Shown here one piece after another: positions 34,820 through 46,745 of a stretch of 64,000 nt of DNA. How positions within the stretch are numbered: position 1 is the first letter of the stretch; every line of letters begins with the position of its first letter. The translations under genes were made by a program, and so were the position numbers. This DNA comes from Aurelia coerulea. Lineage: Eukaryota > Cnidaria > Scyphozoa > Semaeostomeae > Ulmaridae. The notes beneath the pieces were generated by a model. The model was given only the letters and a program-made list of their open reading frames with translations. It was not told where the DNA came from and searched no databases. The stretch spans positions 13,477,501 to 13,541,500 of the forward strand of contig CM076961.1 in NCBI GenBank assembly GCA_039566865.1. The letters are read 5' to 3'.

Positions 34820-35554
34820 AGGCCCGTAGCACCTATTGGGGCCGGTCGTGCCCGGGCCCCCCCAATAATTTCTAGAAGTTGAATTTTTTATTCTTCATAA
34901 TAACATAGAAAACTGATCATCAGTGACAGGCCCTTGGCACTGAAGTGAGTCAAGACCTATCTAAGTTCAACAACAGCAAACTACCGCCTCAACCACCTGA
35001 TAGTGAAACATGTGCACAACGACATAGTTGATAAATTCAACCTTGTCAGCATCGTAAACGAATTTGTCATAGATTTCAATGCAAGGAAATTTAACTTTGG
35101 AAAGCTCAACCCTTTTGATGTTTTGACATCAGAAGCACTTCGTCAAGAGAGGCGAAAAGTACCCAGACTTCAAGAATCAATAATCATATCTAAACTAACG
35201 AGCAGTGGCGTGGTCCTCGAGATCCTCGAAAACCGAAGAGAAAAAAGCTGGGTATAGCTGGGAAAGAATTTTCCAAGAAATGTCAAATCTTCCATTTTAG
35301 CATTGGCAAATATGGAATAAGGGGATGCATTCTGAGCCAAAGTAAAGCATGTTTCTTTTTAAAAATTTTCCTCATGCTTCAACTCATAAGAGAACTAGTC
35401 GGTGTGAATTAGTGGTGATCTTTTGACATCAGAAGCACTTCGTCAAGAGAGGCGAAAAGTACCCAGACTTCAAGAATCAATAATCATATCTAAACTAAAA
35501 CGTAGGAGCGTGAATTAGTGCCCCTCCAATCTGAAAAACGCTCCTACGGGCCTG
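34820..35554 (+). pseudogene. Decayed hAT transposon with C-terminal dimerisation domain remnant
   Basis: Ends CAGGCCCGTAGCACC and (complement) CAGGCCCGTAGGAGCG, with AAATGATC directly on both sides (34812-34819, 35555-35562; one C is shared with the terminus on the left). Bases about 34925-35100 read RPLALK-stop-VKTYLSST and then LIVKHVHNDIVD and ARKFNFGKL, the layout of the hATC domain (family pattern SFSxLKxIKxYLRSTxxxxRLxxLxxxxxH.DI). The upstream catalytic region is missing and the frame is interrupted, so it is inactive. It contains a 79-bp internal duplication (see findings). Confidence 0.7.
35121..35498. repeat. 79-bp direct duplication inside the hAT remnant
   Basis: Bases about 35121-35200 and 35419-35498 are almost identical (TTTTGACATCAGAAGCACTT ... 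ATCATATCTAAACTA). The intervening piece starts near CAGTGGCGTGG, a second hAT-like terminus, and resembles 58803-58985. Confidence 0.85.
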
Positions 35555-35562
35555 AAATGATC

Positions 35563-35911
35563 TAAATTAAACTATTCGCTCTTTCCAATCAAGGCTTTCG
35601 TTGATGTTGATTCCTAAATATTTTGTCTTGTCAACCCTTTTGATACTTTCATTATTGAGGACAAGATCTGGCAAATCATCACCTACCCTATTCAATTGTC
35701 GCCTATGGCTTATCACCATATATTCACTTTTGCTAGCATTCAAACTAAGTTTATTGATCCTCATCCAGTTCGATATATTTTCCAGCTCGTTTTTCAAATC
35801 TGCTAGAAGTTCATTCAGGTTTTCTGACGTGATATTCACACATGTATCATGGACATACATATCTGGGTTCATGCTTTCCAGACAGTTCTCAAAATCATTA
35901 ATCAATTTCAT
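35563..35911 (-). pseudogene. LINE A, C-terminal RT segment (separated by an inserted LINE)
   Basis: Minus-strand frame beginning LINDFENCLE, with the catalytic box decayed to YVHDT (expected YADDT), then WMRINKLSLNASKSEYM and TKYLGININESLDWKE, all standard for CR1/jockey-like LINE reverse transcriptases. It continues the frame that stops at 37142 on the other side of LINE B. The 3' side ends at the hAT target duplication. Confidence 0.85.
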
Positions 35912-37141
35912 TGAGTCTATGCATATTTACAAGAACACAGTAGCCGGTTTTCGTAAAGGCTTTTGTACGGGTCACTCGCTTCTGAAAATAAGAGACGATA
36001 TAGGAAGGGCTATGAAATATGGAGAGCTATCACTCCTAGTTTTTGTGGATTTCTCCAAAGCTTTCGATACAATCGCACATGACACCCTTCTCAAGAAAAT
36101 GCACCAACAAGGATTTTCTAAAAAATTCCTCTCGTGGATAACAAGCTATTTAACATCTCGTAGACAATACTTCCAAGCTGACGCGACATCATCGGACACT
36201 TTACCCACGACATTTGGTGTACCGCAGGGATCCATCCTGGGACCAATGATATTCAATCTTTATGTAAATGATTTACAAGATCATTTTCTATCCAGTTCAG
36301 TACAATATGCTGACGATACAACAATATATGAAGCGTGTAAGCCGAAAGACTTAGAAAATGCCCAATATCTGCTGAACAACTCCGTAAGAAAGTTGAATGA
36401 GTGGTCTGTTCAAAAATCATTGGCAGCCAATGCAGTTAAGACGAAATACCTACTATGTGCATCGAAACGCTTGTACGACTACCACAACGTAAAAGAAAAG
36501 GAAATCAACCTTGCATTAGGTTCTACGGAGCTGCAAATCGACAAAGAGCCTCATTATTTAGGAATATACCTTGACCAACATCTGGACTGGGAAAAACATG
36601 TAAAGCATGTCTTATCTACTTGCTACGGAAAACTGTCTGTACTCCGCAAAATGAAAAACTTTACATCATTTTCAGCACGGAAAATGCTCGCGCAATCATT
36701 GATCCTGCCAAAGATTGATTTCAACGATTACGTTTATTCGCCTTTAAGGCAGTGCCAACTGAAGAAACTTCAGCAACTACTGAAAGCAACTGCAAGCTTT
36801 TTAATAAAACGTTATGCGCATACAAAAGACATATTGAAAATCGGATAGTTACCAATTGCTGAGAGACGCGAATTCAACATTCTAGAACTGGCCTTTAAAG
36901 CGACCAATAATAGAAACTGGCTTTGATGAAGAAAGCAAAGGACCCATTGAACTAAAATCTTTTTAACTTATTGAATTTGACTTTGTAATATGCATATTAA
37001 TTTTTTTCCAGGTAATTGCTTTAACTTTGTAAAATAGTCTTGTATTTAATTTTCAGAGCTGAAGAGCCACACTTGTAGTGGATATGCTCACTTACGCCAT
37101 ATAATAATGATGATAATAATAATAATAATAATAATAATGTA
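35912..37141 (+). pseudogene. LINE B, 5'-truncated reverse transcriptase with AAT-rich tail
   Basis: From 35917 the + frame reads through RT motif A (FVDFSKAFD), motif B (GVPQGSILGP), an intact motif C (YADDTTIY) and the thumb-region block HYLGIYLDQHLDWEKH, to a stop at 36846-36848. A frameshifted continuation (PIAERREFNILELAFKA) follows, then a 3' UTR and a (GATAAT/AAT)n tail at about 37104-37138. The endonuclease and N-terminal RT are missing, as expected from abortive target-primed reverse transcription. The stretch upstream of 35917 in the same open frame is antisense LINE A and not part of it. Confidence 0.9.
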
Positions 37142-38860
37142 TAGTATGAAAAGCAAGGGTCCCAAACACGAGCCCTGCGGAATACCACATTTTACACTGC
37201 TTATGCTGGAACAGAACTGCTCCCTATTGTTCAGATAAGAAATGAGCCAGCTGTGGGAAGTACCATCGGCACCATACTCTCGTAGCTTTGACAATAAGAT
37301 CTTATGGTCTGCGGTATCGAATGCTTTTTAAGATCAAGACATTTGCTCAAGTTTATTTTCCCTTCATCAGAGTTCTTGAACCATGGGTCTATAACATCCA
37401 ATAGATATGTCAGTGTACTATGCAGTTTTTGAAATGTAAATTGGTTCAAACAAAGTTTGATTTGCCCTTTTAGATACTCTATTAATTGGTCGTGTGCAAT
37501 TTTTTCTAATACAGTAAAAACCCGCGTATAAGAACCTAGTGGATTAAGAACCTACAGGCTGAAATTTTGCAATTAAACCCCAATTATATAACAACCCATT
37601 CAGCCTGGAATTTGAAATAGGTTCTTATTTTTAGAGAGCATGGGGGTCTTATTCACAACAGTAGTTTGTGGAAGAATACAAAATGTTTATATTGCCTGGT
37701 GAGAAGCTTTTGAAAGATTTTCTCTGGATTGGATTATATAAACATTTCTGATTCTTCCACAAATTTCTGTCGGGGAATATATCTCAGAAACTCAACCAAT
37801 GTGAACTGACAGTAAATAATAGGCCTGAAGTTTGAATCTGAGGAAAAGAAATTCTTGAAAGCCATAAAAAAGATAAGAACCAATTCAAGAACCTGAACAG
37901 CCTCATTTCCCACTAAATACCCAAAACATAAGAACCTAGTTAGGTTGACTTGCAAAATTGTAGGTTCTTATACGCGGGTTTTTACTGTATCCTCGACACA
38001 GCTGATAACACTGAAATAGGCCGGTAATTCTTTACATCTGTTTTAGCGCCCACCTTATAAATTGGTGTTACTCTGGCTAATTTCCAGTTCTGGGGGAAAA
38101 TACCCCTTTCTAAAGATGCATTGTATGTTAGTGTCAGTAATTTTGACACAACGGTATCTTTCAATATTTTGACGGGAATTCTGACAGCACCGGGAGATTT
38201 GGAGTTATGTAGGGCTCTTAAAGCGCTTTCTACATACCCTACGCTTACTGGCTGTAATTTAAATTTGGTACCACTGGCTTTGTTTCCAAGGTATTTAAGA
38301 GGGTCATCGGAAGGTTGACTTTTAATTTTCTCCGCTAACTTAGGTCCAACAGCGGTAAAATGTTTGTTGAAAGCTTCTGAAATTTGCGAAGATGATTTCA
38401 GTTCTGTACCTTCAAATATGATGTTTTGGGTAACAATGTGATTTGAGTTCTTATGCAAAACCTTATTTATTGTTTTCCACATAGCCTTCGGATTGTTTTG
38501 GGTTTCATCAGTAAGGTTATATGGTAATATTCCTGTACTCCTGTACGAAGTTGAGTAGTGACTTTGTTCCGCAATTTCTTATAGGCTGACCAATAGGAGG
38601 CATCTTTCTCAGATCTCTTTTTAGCTAAATCACGTTCCTTCATCAGACTTTTTAATTCGGCTGTGAGCCAAGGAGCATGATGGCTAGTTACAGTTCTATG
38701 CTTTAGTGGTGCATGCACCTCTAGAAGAAACGAAATAACACTATTAAAAACGGAGGTCATGAGATCAGGGTCGCCATTAGTCGGAGCAAGAATCTCGTTC
38801 CAGTCAATGGCTGACCATTCGTAAAACTCGAAAGTCGAAAGGAAAAACTCTAAAGGGCAG
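37142..38860 (-). pseudogene. LINE A, endonuclease linker and N-terminal RT, interrupted by a MITE
   Basis: From high to low coordinate: linker (PWLTAELKSLMKERDLAKKR), a one-base frameshift near 38480, RT start (MWKTINKVLH), fingers (GIFPQNWKLARVTPIYK, NYRPISVLS), then the MITE 37512-37987, then EKIAHDQLIEYLK, a motif-A region with lesions, GADGTSHSWLISYLNNR and motif B (GIPQGSCLGPLLFILYI). LINE B follows. The 5' end is lost near 38860. It belongs to a CR1/jockey-like clade by motif order. Confidence 0.88.
37512..37987. mobile_element. TA-flanked 476-bp MITE inserted in LINE A
   Basis: Inverted ends CAGTAAAAACCCGCGTATAA and TTATACGCGGGTTTTTACTG, TA at 37510-37511 and 37988-37989. The interior has paired TAAGAACC.A blocks. 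The LINE A frame is continuous on either side if one TA and the insert are ignored, so the target duplication is confirmed by the host sequence. Confidence 0.95.
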
Positions 38861-39140
38861 ACTTTTCTTGTGCTTTTCTCTAAAAGCCACGCTCGTATTT
38901 GGCATATTGTTTATTGGATGGCGAGTTGTGATTGGATAACTTCTCCTATCCTTCAGTGTGATTGGATGAGGCAATTTCTATCGTTCTATTGTTCACTGAA
39001 CTCATAAGAAACGAACTGGAAACAGACACCTTGCAAACTTTGTTTATACTAATATAACGCTGTTGTTATGTTTATTTTTGACAAAAATCAAAGAAAAGTG
39101 TGACCTTATTGTGACCAATGGATTACAGAAGCCGATGGTC
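38861..39140. other. No gene recognised
   Basis: LINE A 5' flank, unassigned. Confidence 0.3.
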
Positions 39141-39575
39141 CCAAGGAGGGGGGGGGGGGGTACTCTGTTATATTCAGGATATTCAGGTCCCTTTTTTGGT
39201 CTAAAATTTTTGGCAAGGATTATTTTTAGGGTCAATCATTGTACATTTATTTTCTTGGGTTCCTGAAATTCTAGCTTACTTTTTTGGGTCTCAAATATGA
39301 GAAAAAGTAAAAGAAAAAAATTGGAAGAATGTAATTTTTACAAAAAAAATTAAATCAAGTAATACTACTGAAATCAAAATGCTTAAATATCTAAATACAT
39401 TATGAGAAATCTAATCAGTTTGGACACTTTTCTGACTTCATAACTTTTGGGTATGTAAGGTCAGAGAAATAATTTTTTGGGTTGTATTTTCATGCTAGAA
39501 ATTATTTTTTTGGGTTGGTGTGTTGTACCTCAGCCTAAGCACCCTATCCTAAATATACCTAAGTACCCCCCTGGG
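39141..39575. mobile_element. MITE with G/C-run termini (435 bp)
   Basis: The left CCAAGGAGGGG...GTACTCTGTTATATTCAGG end pairs with the complement of the right end (CCTAAATATACCTAAGTACC then CCCCTGGG). A G-run of 12 lies just inside the left end. The superfamily is undetermined. A right-end fragment occurs at 17816. Confidence 0.6.
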
Positions 39576-41335
39576 CGGATGGTGCTACTAAATGGTGTAA
39601 CGATGCCTCAGTTCTGCGTTTAGTCAAAGACAAGCTTGACTACTATTATAGAAAATAGCACATTGCTTAACAATTTAAAGGGTCAAACAGCAAAATGCGT
39701 TGTATCGCAGTATGGTATTATAATGGTATCAGCAGATGCCTCATTTCCTCGTTAAATTAAAGATGCTCAGATAAGTGATAAATTTTTGTTTTGTTTATGT
39801 TGCATTGAGTGACCGCATTCTTTACAGTGGCGCCTCTTACAGATAGCGATTTCGTGACTTTTACGGCTCTCGTAGCTTGATTTAATTATTGTGTATTTCT
39901 TATGCAACTGTTTCTGGTTTTATCTATGGCTACGCCGTGACCTTGACCTCATAAATAATAGAAACAGAGATAAGTGCGTTGAGCCCATTCAATCCTATTT
40001 TGCCTGCCGCATAGAAATAAAGTCACGCTATCCTACGTGTGTTCTTCAGGCATATTGGTTAGGCTGTAGGGAAATCGCATTAACGCAAGCGCGGTATAAC
40101 CAAACAACAAATCAGGGGGGAGTGTGTGGGAAAGCAGGTTGTAGTAACTGCAACCTGCTAGCAAAGACTGCTGCTAAATTTCGCAAAATCTTTTGAATCT
40201 AGCATAATATTTACATGAGAAATGATGCAATTGTGATGCCTTGTGTGATTAATAACCAAACAATGAACGGAAATATTTCAGGGGGAAGTACGTAGTAGCA
40301 GATAGCAAAGACTGCTCTCTGGTACCCAGGGTAGCTATCTTACTACAGGAAGTCATCATCAAAAGATGCAAACAGCATATCATTTTACCCAGGACTCTTC
40401 ACATGATCAAATCCAGGGCTTTGGTTTAACCGAAAACCTATGAGAACTACTCACAGGATGTGTAATGCAATTCAATAACAGTAACTGGATTGTACAGGCT
40501 CTCGGGCCATGTGAACTTATTTGCACGCAGCGTAAATTTTGGCCTAGAAATAATGAATCAATTACAGTATGCAAGGTATGATGATAACGGTAATGATAAT
40601 GATAATTATCTTTACTGTTTTTCATTTACTTAAAGGCATACTGTCGTGGCTGTGATTGGCTAGTTGTGACGCTGAAATCACTAACAAAAGAATAATTACC
40701 AAGCTTTTATGCCCTTAGATCATACTTTGTTTCGAGAACAAAGGGAGTCAGATCGTTATCAGTGGCCGGGTGGCTATGGCTTTCTTGGGGTGGCCAAGTC
40801 AATTTTGGCGCCGCTCCTATGTAATATGTTTCCATAGACCCACGCGTTTCTTTAACTGCTTGCTATTACAGTTTATGTGATAAATTTGGCAAAGGCCAGT
40901 GAAAAGAAGTTTTTGCAACTTTATTTCAAAACTTAATGAAAAAGTTTTACTTGAAAATGTGAGCAATTAATGGAAAAATAATGTAATCCTGGATTTGACT
41001 TCTGGGTTCGGGAATTGCTTCTCTGAAAACAAAAAGTATGGTCTTTTAAGACATGTATAACATAGCATGTCATTTCATTTCATCAAAGTACATTTCGTCC
41101 CACTTCTTTCCTTCCCTGTAAAGTCTCAAAGAAACTAATTAAAATCAGGGGCGTGGGCAGGTCAAATCAAATTGGAGGGTATGAAAACGAGGAAGTCTGG
41201 GGGAGGAAGTAGAAGTACTTTGTCTTAGAACACTTGCTGCAATCCAATGTTAGCGATCTTATAATAGAATTTGAGCATTTTGCTACAGTTGTTCATACAA
41301 ATGAGCATCCCCATAAAAATCTTAGAGCGAACACA
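39576..41335. other. No gene recognised
   Basis: A 101-codon + frame at 39891-40196 has no recognisable domain and overlaps low-complexity context. Near 41152, CAGGGGCGTGGGCAGG looks like a lone hAT terminus. Confidence 0.35.
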
Positions 41336-41807
41336 GGTTTCATTTTCATTTCATTTGTATTCATTTAAGGAGGGTTACCCTTCAGCAAAGGCTTATTTTC
41401 AAGGGGCCCTCCAGTAAAACGTTTTAATTGCAATGTACAATAAATCAAACCTACATTATAGAAAACCATAAAGCTAGAATCTATTTACAATAATTATAAA
41501 TATTTACAACAAAAGAAAAGTCGAACCTTAATAGAATGTTTAGAACTATGAAGGGAGGAGGCCTTCTTAAGGGAGGAGGCCTTCTTTTACACAGCTGGAA
41601 CGCTATTCCACAGCTTAGCTCCCCGAAAGAAAAGCATTTCTGCCCGTTTGCTGATCTTTTTCTTTGGTAACCTAAAGTCTGTCTCTGTATTACGTAGCAC
41701 ATCTCTGTTTTTCTCTTCACAGGTAAAGACCTCCCTGGTAATGCAATCTAGACGTTTTAGCCAACCAAGAGAGACATCTCTTATGCTGGACAAATATTCC
41801 ACACTGT
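41336..41807 (-). pseudogene. LINE F, 3'-terminal fragment
   Basis: The minus frame contains RDVSLGWLKRLDCITREVF and the C-terminal LINE block AEMLFFRGAKLWNSVPAV. The 3' UTR ends in an (ATGAAAT)n-type tail at 41336-41365. A second copy with the same 3' UTR (AAGGAGGGTT.CCCTTCAGCA in + sense) lies at 50530-51005. Confidence 0.8.
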
Positions 41808-42074
41808 AGCATTAGGACATTATAAATTTGAGCCTAAAAATGACTCTGTGACTTTTTTGTGAATTTTATAGCCAATAAGTTAACCAGAACCGAGCCTAGG
41901 GAGCCTGAATCTGAATTGTTGCCATGCAGGCTGAACCATAAGTAGAAGATTGTTCATCAGCCGGAAAATTACTCTGCATAGAGGACATGAGACCGTGAAA
42001 AATGTTTTGAACAAGAAACTGCATATTTGTGATGTAAATTGTTTGTTTACAAAGCAAGCAGTCTGCAAAAGCTA

Positions 42075-43060
42075 GAAGTGATGAACTGTGAGTGAAGCGA
42101 GCACTTTACATTGTAATCATTTTGAAATCAAGATATCATTATACTTACCTGGTTTGGGGTTTGGAGGAGAAACAGCCTTCCAGAAATTGATTAAGGGGAG
42201 GGATATTGTCCATTGCTAGGAATGATAAACAGCGAGTGAAGCGAGCACTTTACTTTTCAGTTTTTTGGAAATTATGATATTGTCATACCTGGTGTGCAGT
42301 ATAATCAAAACAGCCAACCAGCGATTTTTAGAAGTGAGGGATGTAGTGCATTGTCGGAAATTTAACCAGATAGCAAGTTTTTATTTTGTTAGAATTTTGA
42401 ACAGTTGGTGAAAGTAAGCACTTGACTTTTCAGTTATTGAGAAATCATGATATGCTTATGCTTGGTGTATAGTATGACAAAAACAGCAGACAAGAAATTC
42501 ACAAGCCAGGAAGACTTCAGTACATTGATAGATATTTAACTGGACAGTAAATGCTTCTTTTGCCATGAATAATGATCGGCGAGTGAAACGAGAACTTTAC
42601 TTTCTAGTTGTTTAGAAATCATGATTTTATCGTTCTTGGTATGCAGTGTAATGAGGATAGCCAAGCGGAGATGGTAAGGGAGAAGGGTGTGGTGCATCGT
42701 TAGATATTAAACCAAATAGCAAATATTTTTAGTTAAAAGTCATAAACAGTGAGTGAAGCGAGCAGATTATTTCTTGGTCATTTATAAATTACAATACCAT
42801 TACACCTTGCGTACAATATAGCAAAACTAGCCGGCCAGAAATTCATAAGAGAGAGGGAAATACCTAATGCGTTGCAGGACATTGGCAATTAGCTATGTAT
42901 GATGAGCAGCCAGATAAGCGAGTACTTTTTTTCTAGGCAAACAGAAATTATGATGTTGTCATACCTGGGTGCAGTAAACTCAAACCAACTAACCAGAGAT
43001 CATCAAAGGGACACGCAGCACATTTCTTGACATCTAACTGGATAGCAAATTCTTTCTCGC
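42075..43060. repeat. Tandem array E, unit ~165-180 bp, about six copies
   Basis: Each unit has a GTGAGTGAAGCGAGCACTTTA-like phrase, TTTGGAAATTATGATATTGT, CATACCTGGTGTGCAGTA and a CAGC(C/A)...CCAG phrase. Copies are diverged. Confidence 0.8.
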
Positions 43061-43252
43061 TATCAATAATGAACGGGAACTTATGACAATCATACTGGGA
43101 GCTCATGACAATCATACTGTTTCTCTGCCAAGAATTCAAAAGCATTTTGTTAGAGCACAAAAGGAAAAACTATCGTGATTCATTTTGTCTCCGTAGAGAA
43201 AATTCATTTAACTGCCATTGCTTTGAAGAAGAAATTTCTTGAAAAGGTGATA
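43061..43252. other. Short unassigned stretch
   Basis: A 20-bp phrase (TCATGACAATCATACTG-like) is duplicated at 43083-43120. Nothing else. Confidence 0.3.
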
Positions 43253-44263
43253 CAGTAGAAACCCGCATAAAAGAACCTGGTTTTATAAGAACCTTGAGGC
43301 TGAAATTCCATGATTACAACTTCTTAAACAAATACCCACAAGAGGCTGAAATTTGCAAAGGTTCTTATTTAATAGTTTAACAGATTGTACTTTACTTGAA
43401 AACTGCAAAATCTTTCATGATGTAAACTTTATCAAAAATATAGTGGGTACGCCAAAATAAACTAATGCACATTAGACATGCGACAATAATTGCGCACTGG
43501 ACCGATTTTGAAGATCCACGACTTAATCTTTAGCAAAGAGCCTGAATTAGATTTTAGGATTTTTTGCAAATGTTTTGTTTACAGTTTTTAGACCTAGACG
43601 CGAGTTTCTTAGAATTTAGTTCTCGAAAACACTGAAAACGTTAAAAAAACGTCGATCAAATTTTCTAAAGAATCGACATGAACGGACAAAGAGAAAACTT
43701 TTTCAGAGTGATTTGGGCTCTAGAAATCGATCAATTAATCGATGCAATTAATCGATACAATTAAACTATTTCTAAATCCCAAATCACCTTGAAAAAATTT
43801 TCTCTTTGCTCATCATGTCGATTCTTTAGAAAATTTGATCGACGTTTTTTGATCGTTTTCAGTGTTTTCGAGAACGAACATTTTAAGAAATTCGCATCTA
43901 GCTCTAGTACCTGAAAGCAAAAAATTTGCAAAAAAAATTCTAGAATCTAATTCAGACTTTGTGATAAAGATTAAGTCATGAATCTTAGAAATTGGTCCAG
44001 TTTACGATTTATTATGGCTTTGTAAACGTGCATAGTTTATTTTAGTGCACCCGGTATATATTGAAAAATTATTCAGTTCATAGATTGCTGTATAAAAACA
44101 CATTTGCACTGTCCCAACTATAAGCACATTTACTTGAGTATGGCATCAGTTAATCAAGAACCTCATCCAGGCTGCCTCAAGAAAACCTAGGTTCCTTCTA
44201 CATCTACATCTACATCAATACTTTGCAAGACCAACTGGCATTCCTTCATGCGAGTTTTTACTG
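43253..44263. mobile_element. TA-flanked MITE, CAGTAGAAACCCGC family, carrying a nested element
   Basis: Left CAGTAGAAACCCGCATAAAA and right GCGAGTTTTTACTG, TA at 43251-43252 and 44264-44265. Own sequence about 397 bp. The element at 43443-44054 lies within it. Confidence 0.8.
43443..44054. mobile_element. Nested 612-bp foldback element of the 886-bp family
   Basis: The left GTGGGTACGCCAAAATAAAC (diverged) and right GTTTATTTTAGTGCACCCGG ends are flanked by TA. It keeps the arms (GATCAAATTTTCTAAAGAAT, AACGGACAAAGAGAAAAC) but has lost the ~350-bp core. Confidence 0.82.
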
Positions 44264-44265
44264 TA

Positions 44266-45049
44266 TTTTTTGACCAAAATGGCTATATAAAAAATTGCAA
44301 ATAGATAAGGAAAAAAATAACCGATTTTGACGAAATAGATATCTATAAATGATTTAGCTTTCTCTCTGCAATCGCTGCTGCAATGTAAAGCCGAAATAAA
44401 CACGATCTGGCCTATTTTTCATAAAAACAGGACATCTTGGGACATATGTCACGATTGCAATTAGTTAATACAACAAATAAGTGTAGAGTGGAACTTCATT
44501 GTTTCATGCTTTTCATTTCTGCTTCATGAACTCTTATTCCAATGAAAATTCAGCCTCAACCCTGTTTTTTGTAATAAACAATAGAGGGAATTGTATTGAA
44601 TGAACCAATCAGGTTGATGACATGAGCCCTTTAAACACCCAACATTTTTTCTCGCTCACCCGGTGTACGGTATGAGAGTCCAGTATACAGTACTCAGAGC
44701 GATTCAGTTAATTATTAATATGTTTGGAAACATGAGCAGATGGTTTATTTGGCAATTTTGTGTTCTAACATAAAAAAAACTCGACAGAATCTAAGAAATA
44801 CGCATTTAGTGTGACTTTCCAAACAAGGTTTTTAGAATAATATCTTCAAAGTTTTTGAGATCAAAATCCCGAATTCAGTAATTAAACTGTGAAATTAATA
44901 TTAATATGTTGCTGGAATTTGAGTAGATAGTTTTTCATTGGAGCTGATTCTTTACTTCTCAATTTTTGTGAGGCCCTAGCTTTGATGACCTGTTGCGATT
45001 GCGACTTGGTAAATTAGTAATGTCGCTCAATCTTTTAAAAGACTGCTGT
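44266..45049. other. No gene recognised
   Basis: Contains a lone MITE right end (TTTTTTCTCGCTCACCCGG) ending near 44662. Confidence 0.35.
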
Positions 45050-45192
45050 GTGAGCCAGAAAAAGTTGCCACTTTTGAACTTTCATAGCACCAGGAGCATT
45101 TGATGGATTGGAAGTAAGAAACAAATTGTTGAATGCTGAGAAGTTTAAGTATTTGCCAATTTTCTCGCGTTTTTATGAGCACCGGAAAAATA
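45050..45192. mobile_element. Host MITE left part, second copy of 22486-22654
   Basis: GTGAGCCAGAAAAAGTTGCC, ATAGCACCAGGAGCATTTGA and TCTCGCG.TTTTATGAGCA correspond to the upstream flank of the element at 22655. Confidence 0.5.
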
Positions 45193-45793
45193 CCGGGTGT
45201 CCCAAAAAAATGTATACAGATTCGGTTGACTCCAGCGATATGAATTTAGCTTTAATCGATGGCTAATCGCTGTCAAAATGTTCCTCAATAGTTAACTTGA
45301 ACATAGATACCTCGTTTGCTGGTATTGGTGCTTTGAGAGCAGACATGTTAATCTTCAAAGCTCAAATTTCCCTCCTCCTGCAAACCAGAGCTTTTTGGCC
45401 TAAGCAAATTCCTTAACCACATCGAAATTAAGAACTGAAATTAATGAAAAATTAAGAAACTTCCCAATGGGTGACTGGGGGGAGACTTCTGGGAAACAGA
45501 TTAACACAAGATCTAATATTGTTCAAATATTATTAAGGCTCTCGTTGATTTATACGCTGTGCGTTAAGAAACTGCTTAGGCCAAAAGGCCAAAGCTCTGG
45601 TTTACAGGAGGTGGCAAATTTGAGCTTTCAAGATTAACATGTCTGCTCTCAAAGCACCAATAACAGCAAACGAGGTATCTATGTTCAAGTTAACTATCGA
45701 GGAACATTTTGAGAGCGATTAGCCAGTCGATTAAAGCTAAATTCACAGCGCTAGGGGCAACCAAATCCGTATACATTTTTTTGGGACACCCGG
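45193..45793. mobile_element. TA-flanked 601-bp foldback element, TGTATAC family copy 3
   Basis: CCGGGTGTCCCAAAAAAATG and CATTTTTTTGGGACACCCGG ends are perfect inverted repeats for 20 bp. TA on both sides. Confidence 0.9.
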
Positions 45794-45795
45794 TA

Positions 45796-46156
45796 GGTAA
45801 ATTCAACTTTAAGAAATTTCTTGGTTGCAAAATGTCTGAAAGAAGGCAGAAAAGATTTGTTCAAATCATAAAGAAACTCCTTGCACAGAACAATAAAGAA
45901 AGTACAATTTTGGTTTATTGGGTTTAACCAAAATTTGAATCATTCAAAAGTGTCAAGTACTGTTGGTGCTATGAATTTATGAAATTGAGCGGGAACGTTT
46001 CTTCTTGATCATTCGGTAGTGCAAATGAGGATACAGCTTTCTTTGGCTTGAATAGTGTGAATTGAAATTTAGCTACTATGTGCCCAAAAATAGTCTTGAT
46101 AGAAAATCAATAATGTTTGATTAAATTGATAATCTTATGATTTGTTTTTTCTTCCA
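45796..46156. other. No gene recognised
   Basis: AT-rich spacer between two MITEs. Confidence 0.3.
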
Positions 46157-46745
46157 CCGGGTGAGTCAATAAAAAGAATCCCTGATTTGAAAAATCATCA
46201 ATTCCTGAATATCAAGATGATGATATTGGGAAACATACCATGTTGGCAAATATGTCATTCAATAGTGAACATGTTCAAATGTATTCAAAATCCTACCTGC
46301 CTGAAATGAGCCACTCAATTCTGAAATTATGAGGGATTTTCTCCAGAAAGCCTTTCAAGAAATCTTCAAAACAGGCTCAAATCAACGACCAACATTTCTC
46401 GTACTTTCTGTCTTATCTCAATGAATTCAACAAATTCTAACATGTTTCATCCTCTTGGGAAGATGAAATTGTCCGGAATAATGTTGTTTTGCCCCCAGGG
46501 ATGACATTTTCATCTCCCAAAAGAATTAAAACGTGCCAACGCATGTACAAGTCATTGCTATAAGGCATAGACATTCGAGAAATTTGGTCGTGACTTTATG
46601 CAGTTTTTGGAGTTTCTTGGAGGGCCTTCCACGAGAAATCTCTTATAATTTCAGAACGGAGTGGCCGATTTCAGGCAGGTAGGATTTGGAATACATTTGA
46701 ACATGTTCACTATTGAATGACATATTTGCCAACATTATTGTTTTA
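46157..46745. mobile_element. Foldback element with CCGGGTGAGTC left end
   Basis: Arms 46240-46345 and 46620-46745 are inverted copies (AATGTCATTCAATAGTGAAC, CAGGCAGGTAGGATTT in one sense). The right terminus is eroded. Fragments of the family are at 7796 and 15540. Confidence 0.65.

Noticed and set aside
35601..35916. N-terminal part of the 415-codon + frame as RT
   Set aside because: This stretch is antisense of LINE A; true LINE B coding begins near 35917.
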